NCBI GenBank assembly: GCA_032622095.1
Contig: CP136069.1
Location: 66,671,319-66,735,318 of the forward strand
Source of the DNA: Siphonodentalium dalli
Lineage: Eukaryota; Mollusca; Scaphopoda; Gadilida; Siphonodentaliidae
Reading direction: 5' to 3'
DNA length: 64,000 nt
In this document: positions 40,318 through 51,464 of the stretch, in pieces
How the letters are laid out: each line of letters starts with the position of its first letter
Numbering within the stretch: the stretch's first letter is position 1
Notes under the pieces: generated by a model
The model's database searches: none
Told to the model about the DNA's origin: nothing
What the model saw: the letters and a program-made list of their open reading frames with translations, nothing else
Translations under genes and position numbers: made by a program

Positions 40318-42555
40318 TCTCGGAGAGGACACACTTTTTTAACATTCATTCACTGTAGACATCAGAGTCTTGTAACTCAATCATAGAAAGATTGCCCCTT
40401 TTCATTGTCTTGTTATATATTTTAGAGAACTTGAATAGACCTGTCAAACTGAGAAATGAGAAGATAAACATATTAAGACTCTTGGAAACATGACTCGACA
40501 AATGATAAGTTGGGGCAAAATCTGTTGTCTCATAACCGGTTTTTATGTGTACCCATACCATAGTATGGTACACATAATGTTGATGTTCAGATTGACCACT
40601 CATCGTCCGTCCATCTCTATCTGTACGTAGACAATTTACGCACGGTGCGATAACTCAAACATTTTCTATCCAATCGGAACCAAATTTTTTACGTGTTTCT
40701 CATCCCAAAAAGCAGGATGAGTTTGAAAATGGGTTTGATCCGATTGTGAAATAGAGGTACATGGGCCTTTTTCGACTTATTATTCACACATTCTGCGATG
40801 ACTCAAACATGTTTTTATCTGATTGGAACCAAATCTGGTATTTTGGTTTGTGATTTCACAGCCCAAAATACAGATCAAGTTCGAATATGGGTTTGATCCA
40901 ATTTTTTTACTGGAGTTATGGCCCTTTTTCGACTTACAATTATTAAGATGTGAGGTTTACTGATTAATACAGGGTTTACTATATAAGAGACAAGAGACAC
41001 CTGAGACAAGGCGAATTATTGAAATAGAGTTAGTTTTAGCTGTCATATGTTAGCCCTATTACAATCTGTAACTCGTTGGCATTCACAAATGTATGGACTC
41101 TCCCATTTCATTCTAAAAGTAGAAATTGGAATAGTCCATTGTCCATTTGTATGGATGTTTTCAGAATATGAGCAGACAGAGCGAACCCACATTTAATGTA
41201 GTAGTGCACTATTTAAAATTCAAAAATTATTTGCAGTCTCACTGGGCCGATTTCCATAATACTTGGTATGGAGACATAGTTTATAATTTGTTCATAGGGT
41301 CATGGTTGAGAGGATTTTAGGGGACAATGATGGGTGAGAAGATTAACATTGAGGGCTATGGGGTTGTCATAGATTTCATTTCGAGAACAGAAATCAATGC
41401 TTTTCTATGTATGAAACAAATCTATTGAGTGCTACAGAGCATTTATCATGTCAGGGGCTTCAAGGGTCCTAGGTAGGAGGCATTAAATGGGTCAGATAAC
41501 TCTAAATAAAATAAGAACTTCAAAAAAGTTTTTCTCCAGTGCAGGCAGATAAACATTGTTAATACTTGGTGTGGATTATTGCGATGAACCATAATTTCCA
41601 ATTTGTTCATCCTGTCATGCATGGTTGATTGAAATGTAGGGGCCATGGAGCGCTTAGAAGATTAACATTGATTATTATTGATTTTAGGGTTCAAGCTACT
41701 TGTAAAACATTTTAATGTGTGAAATCATTCTATTGGGGCTTACTTACTGTATATGAACTGTGGTAATCTGAATTGAGTGTATCGAGGGGTCATAGGGGCA
41801 GAATCCTCATCATGTTTAATAATGTTATGGCTGTACAAATATATGGATAATACTTTTGTATGGTCTAAACTATTTTATTGAGAGCTATACAGACGACCAG
41901 GGTATGAACTGTGCTCATTTATCTCAGGTTACGGGTCCTATGGTATTCCAATGTTATTATATGTACACACACATGGAGTATTCCTTTAATATTGTAAGTA
42001 AGTGCAGATACTCTGCAATCTGTTAAAAAATGTGTCCTCTCCGATAATTCAAGACAATTATATTTAACTATTGAGAAACACATGTTTTACAAACAACACT
42101 TCCATCAAACCACTTGTAATCACTGACATGATTATCAATAATAAAGAAATTCTTCAGATTGACAATTTACTCAGACAATTTCAGTTGAGCAGACATGAAT
42201 TGCCTCAATGGAAACAATTGAAATAACACATTAGTAGCTCAAATTGGACACGGCATGTTGCATAAACTGTATTTTAATATAGTAAATTATTACTACACCC
42301 CATTCTCATTAACAGAATGGTTATAGTTTAATATAAACCAATGTCTTCCAGAAAATCTCTGGGTTCTATGCTTGAATTCTCGGAGAGGACATTGTTTTTA
42401 ACATTTAATGAGCTGCTGTACCAAATCGGGATGGTTCAGCCCACCAATTAAAGTTTATACACCCTCAATACTAGTGACAGTTTACCCACAATACAAAATG
42501 ATTTTCTCATTTCATTAATATTAGCAGTTGACAAAGATTCTCGGAGAGGACAGAT
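40318..42555. repeat. Interval with recurrent TTCTCGGAGAGGACA words
   Basis: TCTCGGAGAGGACA occurs at about 40318, 42378 and 42538, and inverted at about 42037 (TGTCCTCTCCGA). The spacing is irregular. The rest is AT-rich with no gene. Confidence 0.6.
40600..40960. repeat. CTCATCGTCCGTCCATC repeat, partial
   Basis: CGATAACTCAAACATTTTCT and GAGTTATGGCCCTTTTTCGAC units resemble the element at 62036-62890. Two diverged units are visible. Confidence 0.6.
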
Positions 42556-43783
42556 TTTAACGGAATTTCTGTGCACATTTTTGGAGAATTGAATATAATT
42601 TAAATAGACTAATACATAGAAAACAAATTTTACCATTAATCTTCTATACCATGAAATGTTCAACTGAACTATATTCCTGATCCATGGTTATTGTAAATTG
42701 TGTTTATGAAAAGATTTATTTTAGATTCACATGCTATAAATCATTTAACGGAATATCTCAATAACCTTCAAATTCAAATATCATCAAACTGAATGCACGA
42801 AATCACTCAAAATTTTCACCACAAGATCAACCAGACATAAGCTAAAGATTAAATGAGGACATTTTTGGCAAACCCATAAATTAAAATAAATATAAGGAAA
42901 ACAAAATCATCACAGCAATGATTGGCCACTCAAAATATGCCAAAATTGGTACCCATCGCCCTATAATTTTGTTATTTTTTCCAATGTAGTAGTGAAATTT
43001 TGTCTGCAGGTTGGGCTGTGCGTCAGTACTATAGAAATATTATTAAGACGCTCCGAACACAATGACAAATGCATCATTTTCCCTCCTATCCGAAAAATTC
43101 ATTTTGTCAACCTTTAACGTGAAAGAGCCCCCGATACAGTGTCCTTCAAAGTCAGAGTAGCGGGATATTTTGGACGACGGAATACATTCATGCTTCTATA
43201 GAATTGTTTATTATACAACTACAATTGAAATAGATGCATGGACTGGACACCAGAAATTGGTGTCAAAATAATATCTTTAGCCACGGCCTAATGTTTATTG
43301 GAAATTAGTATTTAATAGATCTGTGATAAATACAAATATAGACATATACCTATATATCACATTAATAATACGGTAACCCATTGCATTCACGAGAAAGTAA
43401 ACAACCAGATCGTACAATCCGATCGCATCGTGTGCGGTGCTCTACCGTAAGTGATAAAAACAGAAGTTGCACGACTAAAATCATACCGTGTGCGTACACA
43501 TATTCTACGTCACAAGGGTCTGCGACAAATATCGTGCAACAAATATCGCATCGTGTGCGGCGGGCTTAAGGATCACACGTTGAAGATTACAATCACCGCG
43601 CCGAAGAGTAAACAGACAATAAGTCGCGTTATTTGGTTTTATATACAGGTACAATGTGCATGTATCAGTGTATCGCACAGAGCGGTCGTGTGGTTGTGTT
43701 TCCCAATGTATGGAATAAAACACTAAGCACGAACATATTGCCATATTAAATGTCCGCTAAGGAACTGCTGGAGAGTGAATATA

Positions 43784-43995
43784 CAGTAATGTTCTAATTA
43801 ATCGACCTCTTAACCAAAGCAGAATTATGGGTAACTTTTCAGGATTTAGTCCGAAATATGGCTTGTTGCCATTCATCGGAAAGCTCTCCCCGAGAGCTTT
43901 CCGATGAATGGCAACAAGCCATATTTCCGACTAAATCCTGAAAAGTTACCCATAATTCTGCTTTGGTTAAGAGGTCGATTAATTAGAGCATTACT
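43784..43995. mobile_element. Palindromic CAGTAATG MITE, copy 4
   Basis: TA-flanked; arms near-identical, with GAGAGCTTTCCGATGAATGG and its complement. Ends CAGTAATGTTCTAATTAAT / ATTAATTAGAGCATTACTG. Confidence 0.87.
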
Positions 43996-44467
43996 GTATG
44001 TACATGTCGTTGCAAACGGAATGAAGAATACATCTAATAGGCTTAGTAGCAGTAAATAAATCACAACTAACTAACATTCTGGTTTCGTAGTTGACATATT
44101 AGCATTACCGCCCTATTAATTAAATGTCTGGCCACTATCAAAGGAAGACACACCCGTGCATTAGTTGGAAAAAAATTAGGAATGTTAATCTACTTGAGAA
44201 ACGCCCACGTGTGCACGACAGATATTGAATATCCAAATTTGCCGTACACAGAAGATAAGCTGGTAGGAGGAGTCATCTTCACCAAATTGCTACACAGTAC
44301 TTAATAAACTATCTTGCCCCAGAAAAAGTGTATTGATGCAGAAAGGCCTTTGACCTAAATTTAATAATAACTTCAAAAGACAAGACAATGTCACGCGAGG
44401 TTCACGATGGGGAGGTTACGGTTTTCCATGCAAAAGTACGGTGGCTGATTTAGGACATCCGAAATAT

Positions 44468-44765
44468 TTGTTTTATCTCGTTATAACGAGACGATCTCGT
44501 TACTATCGTATCTCGTTATAATGACTTACTCATCTCGTTATAACGAGAAACTATCTCGTTCTAACAATAAACTATCTCGTTATAACGAGAAACTAAGTCG
44601 TTATAACGAGAAACTAAGTCGTTATAATGAGAGAGAAACTAAGTCGTTATAACGAGAGAGAAACTAAGTCGTTATAACGAGAAACTAAGTCGTTAAAACT
44701 TTCTCGTTATAACGAGAAACTAAGTCGTTATAACGAAATATCTCGTATATATATATATATATATA
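44468..44765. repeat. CTCGTTATAACGAG palindromic array with (AT)n end
   Basis: About 14 imperfect copies of a 21-bp unit, CTCGTTATAACGAGAAACTA, each itself palindromic, followed by TATATATATATATATA. Likely to form cruciforms; prone to misassembly. Confidence 0.93.
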
Positions 44766-44874
44766 TGGAACAGGTGTGTGAAGTTAGAAACCAGTACCCA
44801 GTTCAAAACGTAAACATAACATTGGAATATCTCATTACGGTAGACGGGAGAGGTCGGAGATTTAGTTTGTTGTT

Positions 44875-46245
44875 TTTGCAGTAATTCTCAATCTGTCTGT
44901 TGGAGGGGGTGCAGGATTTGGGTTCTGGACCATTGGTGGCTCATCTATCCTATCCCCACGTCAAACTACTTACAGAACTTATAGAACATTTGGGTTCTGG
45001 CTGATCCGCAGATTCTCTACCCAACCCCCATTCGGAAGGTACCGATATGGGCATATTTCGAATAGGTTTCTGGAACGCGAATTGGGCGTCAGATACCAGT
45101 TCGTTGTTGTCGCAATCAGTCCGTGTATGGGAGGGGTGGACAATTTGGGCTCGCGACAGTTGGCTGCTCGCCTACACGACCCCCACGTCAAATGACTTAT
45201 AGCCCCCGGAGAGGGACCGGGAGGGGCGGTTTCTGAACAGCACGCCAGACACCTGTTCGCAAATTCACGTAATATGGCCGTTATATGTTGTCATGTTGAT
45301 CGGGGAGTAGCACGACGGATTTGCTGTTCCATTTGGGTGCAAACGTAACTGCACCATCTGTATAGAGCCTATACTCCCCAGGAGGGTCCGGGAGGGGGCT
45401 GCAGGAGGGGGGCCATGGAGGTGTCGGAAGCTGAATGTGCCACTTGGTATGGGCACCAAAAACACAGAAACACCACCCCGTTGAGAAAATTCACCCCCAA
45501 AAAATGGGAGGGACCATGAAGAGCGTTTCTGATTTTGAATAGATTTCTGGAAAGACAATTGGTAGCCAGAAACCAGTTCGTTGTTTCTTAATTACTCCCA
45601 ACCTGATGGTGGTATGGGGTGGAAAATTTGGGTTCTGGTCGATCCACAGATTCTCTATCCAACCCCCATTCCAAATCACTTATGACCCCGGGGGAGGTAC
45701 CAATAGGGGCGTATTTCGAATAGGCTTCTGGAATGCGAATTGGGCGTCAGAAACCAGTTCGTTGTTGTCGCAGTAACTCCCAATCTGTCCATGGGAGGGG
45801 GTGGACAATTTGGGTTCCAGTCGATCTGCAGATTATTTACCCGATACCCACTTAAAATCGCTTATAACCCCCCGGGGAGGCACCGATAGGGACGGATTTC
45901 GAATAGGTTTCTGGAATGCGAATAGGTTTCTGGAAAGCGAACTGGGTGTCGGAAACCAGTTTATTGTTGTTACAGTAACTCTCAATCTGTCTATTGGAGG
46001 GGGTGCAGGATTTGGCTCGCAACAATTGGCTGATCACCTACCCCCCCCCCCCCCCACCCCCACATCAAATGACTTTTACCCTGAGGAGAGGGACCGGATT
46101 TTGAATAGGATTCTGAATAGTGCGCCAGAAACCAATTCGCAAATTATCGTAATGGCTGTCGTTATGATGGCCAGGGAGGTGCACGATGGGTTTGCTGTTC
46201 CAGTTGGGCTCAAGTATATTTAACTGCACCCCTCTGTATAGAGCC
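44875..46245. repeat. Left half of a large inverted array, roughly 190-bp units
   Basis: Direct units contain TTTCTGGAATGCGAATTGGG, AACCAGTTCGTTGTTGTCGC and CTGCAGATT + ACCC. A second type (45360-45520) has GGGCACCAAAAACACAG and TTGAGAAAATTCACCC. It is mirrored by the 46594-47420 half. Confidence 0.85.
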
Positions 46246-46247
46246 TA

Positions 46248-46591
46248 CCGCTATACTTAAAGTAATTGACCACCAATAACGTGGTGTCACCCCGTTAATA
46301 TGGCGGTACTATACCGCGGTATCCTCCAATACCGCGGTACTGATACCGCTTGTTAACGCGAACAAGTATGTGTGAGTAAATACCTCCCCTCAAAGAGTTC
46401 CATGAAAATCACCGCGGTATTCAACAAAATGAATGCGGTGCCCGCTAAAAGACTGCAGTATCATTATCGCCCAATACCGTAACTCCACCGCCATGACCGT
46501 CTTGATACCGCTACCGTTTATTACCGGTATCACCGCGGTCATGACCGGGGTATCACCCTGTTTTTCTGGTCAATTACTTTGAGAATAGCGG
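46248..46591. mobile_element. 344-bp MITE with TA duplication and a paralogous empty site
   Basis: TA at 46246-46247 and 46592-46593. The 25-bp TIRs start CCGCTAT and include AAAGTAATTGACCA. The interior is full of ATACCGCGGTAT words. The homologous repeat unit at about 45363-45380 reads AGAGCCTATACTCCCC with a single TA, which is the uninserted form. Confidence 0.93.
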
Positions 46592-46593
46592 TA

Positions 46594-47420
46594 TACTCCC
46601 CGGGAGGTTCCGGCAGGGTGCAGCAAAGGGGTCGTGGGGGTGCAGGAAGCTGAATGTGGCACTGGGTATGGGCACCAAAACACATGGAAAGACTATCCAT
46701 TTGAGAAAATTCACCCAAATTCACTGGCGTATTATTCAGTATCCTATTCGAATTCCGTCCTTCCCGGTCACTATCCTCGAGGTAACAGTCATTTAATGTG
46801 GGGGTCAGTTAGGCGAGCAGCCAATTGTCACGAGCCCAAATCATGCACCCCTCCCGCGGACAGATTGAGAGTTACTGTAACAACAACGAACTGGTTTCTG
46901 ATACCCAATTCGCATTCCAGTAACATATTCGCATTCCAGAAACCTATTTGAAATCTGGCCCTATCGGTGCCTCCCAATCATAAGTGATTTGAAGTGGGGA
47001 TCGGGTAGATAATCTGCGGATCGACGTGAAACCAAATTGTCCATCCCCTCCCATGGACAGACTGAGAGTTACTGCGAGAACAACGAACTGGTTTCTGACG
47101 CCCAATTCGCATTCCAGAAACCTATTCGAAATACGCCCCTATCGGTACCTCCCCGGGGTCATTAGTGATTAGGGGTCGGGTAGATAATCTGCGGATCAAC
47201 CAGAACCCAAATATTCCACCCCCTACCACCATCAGGTTGGGAGTAATTAAGAAAAAAATGAACTGGTTTCTGGCTATCAATTGGCTTTCCAGAAACCTAT
47301 TCAAAATCAGAAATGCTCTTCATGGTCCCTCTCAATTTTTCTCAACAGGGTGGTGTTTCTGTGTGTTTTTGGTGCTCATACCCAGCAGCACATTCAGCTT
47401 CCGACACCTCCGCGGCTATA
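46594..47420. repeat. Right half of the large inverted array
   Basis: Reverse complements of the left units: GCCCAATTCGCATTCCAGAA, GATAATCTGCGGATC and, at 47310-47410, CTCAACAGGGTGGTGTTTC + TGTG. Together with the left half this is a foldback structure of about 2.5 kb. Confidence 0.85.
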
Positions 47421-47424
47421 AAAA

Positions 47425-49560
47425 TCTACTTTTTTAGTTCAAATAACAATGCATATTATACAACAACACAAGAACGCTGGCATACAGCGTATTTGCAAAG
47501 AACTTATCTCAACTTAAGAGGCAATATTTTGCACCGTATTTACAGCACGGGAGTTATACTTACCATCTTACACTTACCAGACGTACCTCTTAAACTATAG
47601 TCTCTTTTTTTGGCATCTATTTACTACAATTAAATCTCTATTTGAGATTTAATTTTAAGGGGGGAAATTTGGAAAAATTGATTAATCGTCGATTATAGCC
47701 ACTGATTAATCAATTTTGAAATCCAAAATCGCGGCAAGCCTATCCGCGGGCCCTCTCCTGCACCCCCTTCCAGACACTCCCAGGGAGTATACTCTCGTGT
47801 GCCAAATAATAGTACATGTACGATTATTAATTTTCAATAAAAAATCCGCCATGTACGATCCTTATTCACACCTGTACGATTATTAAAAATCAATGGATCT
47901 GTCCACGAAGAACTCAGCAAACTAATCAGTTTACCTTTTTTTTTCATCAAATGTGTTTTTTTCACGGGACAGTCGGTCGGTTGTAAATATTTGGACACGT
48001 GGAAAAACCCTTGCATCATGTTCCGACAAAACAGCGGACGAGTCTACATGTACTTTTGTTTGAAGGCAACCACGTGGTTCGCAAGTCGCTAACCAGTTTT
48101 CCCAATGACGCAATTTAGTGATGATATAAAGCATGGCGTCACTGGTACGGGGCTCCGTGCGGTGCAGTTAATAATTTGTGTTTAACATTGGAATTACGAA
48201 ATGATAGCCATGTTTGAACGGCACAGAATTCAAATTAGTAACGCATGACTTTTTCTAATTCGAATAAAAAGACACAGCGTGTTAAAAGTTGCCTCCATGA
48301 CCCAGTTACCGCTTTGGTGATTTTTCATGGCGTAATGTACATGTATATGAATGCTCTTTATTGTTACATGCTATAGAATACAGTTTCGGCCGACATCGGA
48401 ACTGACACAATAAAAGGAGACAATAAATCAATTTGTACCTACACGGATGAACATGCAAATCTGACAAGAAACTTATATGCATGTGCGATTCCGTATACAT
48501 TTATGTGTTTCAAACGGTGAAAACACTAATCTGAGACACCAGCTGTCCTGCAGCTCTGTTAATCAGTTTGCGTATTCTACCCCCATCGCCCCCAGAATGT
48601 TAGTTAATACATGAAGACGAAAGTAGCCTGATCTGTATTATTTTAATTGACGTGTATTTTTGCGTGGGTGAAAACTATTGACAATTATCGGTTTCTACAT
48701 ATAATCTTCCTTTCAGCATATTTCACGCAGCCTTTGACTCTGTGATCATGAACTCGCGCCTGTCGCTTGATCATTTACATGGGCCGGAGGCTCTCAATGG
48801 GATGTTTCTTGAAACTCGTACAATACAGAATAACAACGTTGTCAGGATATAAGTAGGAAACATTATGTTATATATGTTACATATACACGCACTAGTTTAA
48901 TCACAGATAATATAAAATAAGATAAGGCAAACTACATGTAAATAACATGTGTTTCCGATTTGTTGACCTAAAAACTCCAGGTTCATGTAGATAAGTACAT
49001 GTGTTCATGTACACATATTCGGCTACATGCCATCATCTCAGCCTTTCAATCATTGTTGAATTAATTCTTTCATGTTAAACATTCATTGCGTTTGGAAGCT
49101 TCGATATTCACCGAAGACACGCCCCATATTGTATTTGAGGCCATTGGCATCAATGTCAATCATTCGCGGCAGGCTTTTGATCCACGGTCTGTCAGTAAAA
49201 GTGACAAATCATTGGTTACCACGTCGATTACACGTGTACATGTACATCACTACATGTATGTGTTATCATATATCCTCAAGAAGATTTCAAATGACATCGG
49301 ACCCTTGGCATACAGGGGCGTGCGTACAGGTAATCGACATTTAATCGGATATGACGCCATTTATATTCAAAGAACATATGTACATTGCGACGTGACCTCA
49401 AAGTTTTTTGTTTGTTAGAAGTCTCAATTACATCTCAATTAATTCGTGCAGCGCGATCAACATGATCTACATTTATTTATTAGTTTTTTTATCCGGAAAA
49501 AATTCTAAATGTATATATGTAAAACATTTAACACAAATCAATCATGCATTACCCGTGCCT
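47425..49560. other. Mostly unique sequence, no firm gene
   Basis: GATTAATCAATTTTG-type words near 47690 resemble parts of the E1/E2 interiors. Apart from the weak exon at 47937-48134, I see no splice-supported frame or domain. Confidence 0.45.
47937..48134 (-). CDS. Weak candidate first exon
   Basis: The ATG lies in a GACGCCATGC context and opens 66 codons (MLYIITKLRHWENW...) ending at AAAAAAAG|GTAAAC. No family is recognised. It ends in phase 2, so it cannot join directly to the 37525 exon. It sits in a stretch of unique-looking sequence inside the proposed 39.3-49.8 kb element. Most likely chance. Confidence 0.15.
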
Positions 49561-49599
49561 CCCACCACGCCAACAACATTGTATTATGTTGGCAACATT

Positions 49600-49800
49600 C
49601 CATTTCGTTGACGGTTATCTTGATTGCGTTTGTTGCATTGACGGTTACCTCGACCACGTTTGTTGCATTGACGATCATGCCGACCGTGTTATTTTGCGTT
49701 GATGGTTACCTCGACCACGTTGGAGTAACGTTACGACCGCGTTGCGTTAACATGAGAACCGCGTTGATGGTAAATTCTCAACGCGGTCTCAACGTCTCAG
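49600..49800. repeat. Imperfect GACGGTTACCTCGACCACGT tandem
   Basis: About five units of 35-39 bp (TTGTTGCATTGACGGTTACC...CCACG) lead into GACCGCGTTG words and the right end of the 10.5-kb element. Confidence 0.75.
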
Positions 49801-50466
49801 CGGTCGAGAGGGACATTAATTTTGAGAGGGTGTGTTGTGATGTAAATTTACTTTGTATCATTAAATTGCATCTTGTGAGTCAGACCATCGGTGTGCTCAC
49901 CTTGACCTACTTGTTGGAAATGCAGCAAGCATCAAAATACTCGCCGTATTTTAAATGTAGGCATGCTATAGTATAGGGGCGTGGGAGCAGTGGCGGACGC
50001 CTTTCATTTCAGTATGTTTTCTAACTAGTCTTTGGTTAATATATATAAAAGGAAATTATGTATGTATACTACTGTTAAAATATATTGTCAGTGATTCCAA
50101 TTTTAGTCCGATTGGTGTTGTGGTGTCACTGTCAAACCTGTTGTTTATACAGCGAAAATGGGGAACAAGGTAACAAAATGTCCTCCAATTTTATGTTAAA
50201 TTTGATATTAGAATACGTTCTAAAGCTAATAGTTTAAAGAGGAAAGTATTGCTGTGCTCACAAAGAACCCTGTCAATGAAGATATCAACTTCTTAACATC
50301 TTTTTCGGAATTAGTTGTCCATCGCGCCATGTCGGAATCAAAATTGAGTAACATACAAAACTAGAACAGGTCGACGGACGGTGTACGCTAATTTCCGGAA
50401 ATCAACGCACATCTGCTTTAATATCAGCGAGATCACCGAGTCGATACCATATACTATTGGATCCAT

Positions 50467-50668
50467 CCAGCCCCCATTCCGTGATTTAAGTGCTACAGGT
50501 CACAGTTCTGGAGTAGCATTCCATACATGCTATGGAATAGCACATATATAGGCATACAGGCTACAGCCAAACCAAGGCTTCTACACCGAACAACATAGGC
50601 CTACAGACAGATGGAATGCTACTCCATAACAGTGACCTCTAACACTGAATGCGGGGAACAGGGCTGGA
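50467..50668. mobile_element. Roughly 200-bp palindromic MITE
   Basis: CAGCCCCCATTCCGTGATTT + AAGTGC...TGGAGTAGCATTCCAT is mirrored by ATGGAATGCTACTCCATAAC + AGTGACC...GGGGAACAGGGCTGG. Indels in the arms show age. Confidence 0.75.
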
Positions 50669-50800
50669 TAGTTCCAATATGTTAGCGACAATTTTAGTTA
50701 TGTTTTCTAATCTGTATCTGTATCTGTAGTTGTTACGTCCAAGTGACCAAGGCTGGCTTTTACAGGACGGGATCAAGTAGATCCATCATTTTTCCGGAAA

Positions 50801-51401
50801 CGGGCCCACTCGCCCCAGGGCCAGCTCGCCCCAGTCGACCTGGGCCAGCTCGCCCCGGGCCAGCTCGCCCCAAGGGATAATGTCTTATTTAAGTTGTCGT
50901 TTTGAAGCCATCTCATCCTCTGAAGTGTGAGGTGTGATTAGTCGATTGGTTACTGTGTAAACAACCTGCTTCTATTGTTTTGATAGGATATGAATGGGGA
51001 TATCATAACGGCTTCTAAGGGTGTCCCAAACTCCAGAGATAGTGAGATGAACTCAGAGAATAAGAGAAACTTTAATATCCAAAATATGAAAACAGTTCAT
51101 TATTGTTATTTATGAATTCGCCGGTTCGTCGTTCAAACCAACTAGTGTGATAAACTGCATGGCTATTATCTTTGCTAACAAATGTGCCTAAAGTAATCTA
51201 AATGTCAAAATTGATGGACGTCATGTACATAACTCTGAAATATATCATAATCTGAACTTAAGAAATTAATATATTAATATATATTAACTTATTTACAACT
51301 TTAATACAAATGTAATACCCGGGCCAGCTCGCCCCTGAAAGGTGGGCCAGCTCGCCCCAAAAACGGCCTGGGGCGAGCTGGCCCTGGGGCGAGTGGGCCC
51401 G
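50801..51401. mobile_element. 600-bp element with iterated GGCCAGCTCGCCCC TIRs
   Basis: Left end CGGGCCCACTCGCCCCAGGG followed by four GGCCAGCTCGCCCC words; the right end is the inverse with three to four. Flanking sequences GATCCATCATTTTTCCGGAA and GATCCATTTTTCCAGGAA form an unusual imperfect direct repeat. The AT-rich interior is non-coding. Confidence 0.85.
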
Positions 51402-51464
51402 GATCCATTTTTCCAGGAAGTTTTTTGCCGAACCCGTGACTTCTTCGCCACGGTAGGGATCTAG

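Larger units (their letters stand above)
39518..43568. mobile_element. Nested 4-kb interval with GCCGCACACGATGCGATAT TIRs
   Basis: CCGCCGCACACGATGCGATA and TTGCACGATATTTGTCGCAG at the left are matched inverted at 43510-43568. Similarity over about 60 bp is high, then decays. The interior has no recognised transposase. Confidence 0.6.
39341..49834. mobile_element. Putative 10.5-kb element with CACACCCTCTCAAAAT ends
   Basis: The left end CACACCCTCTCAAAATAAGT + GTCCC is mirrored at 49806-49834. Both subterminal regions hold iterated GACCGCGTTGA / TCAACGCGGTC words. CACW-type ends plus iterated subterminal motifs fit the CACTA/CMC style. No transposase frame and no clean target duplication were found, so two separate insertions remain possible. 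Confidence 0.45.

Noticed and set aside
50158-50170. ATGGGGAACAAG followed by GTAACA, a possible myristoylated MGNK first exon
   Set aside because: Four codons are too few to support a gene, and no following exon was recognised.
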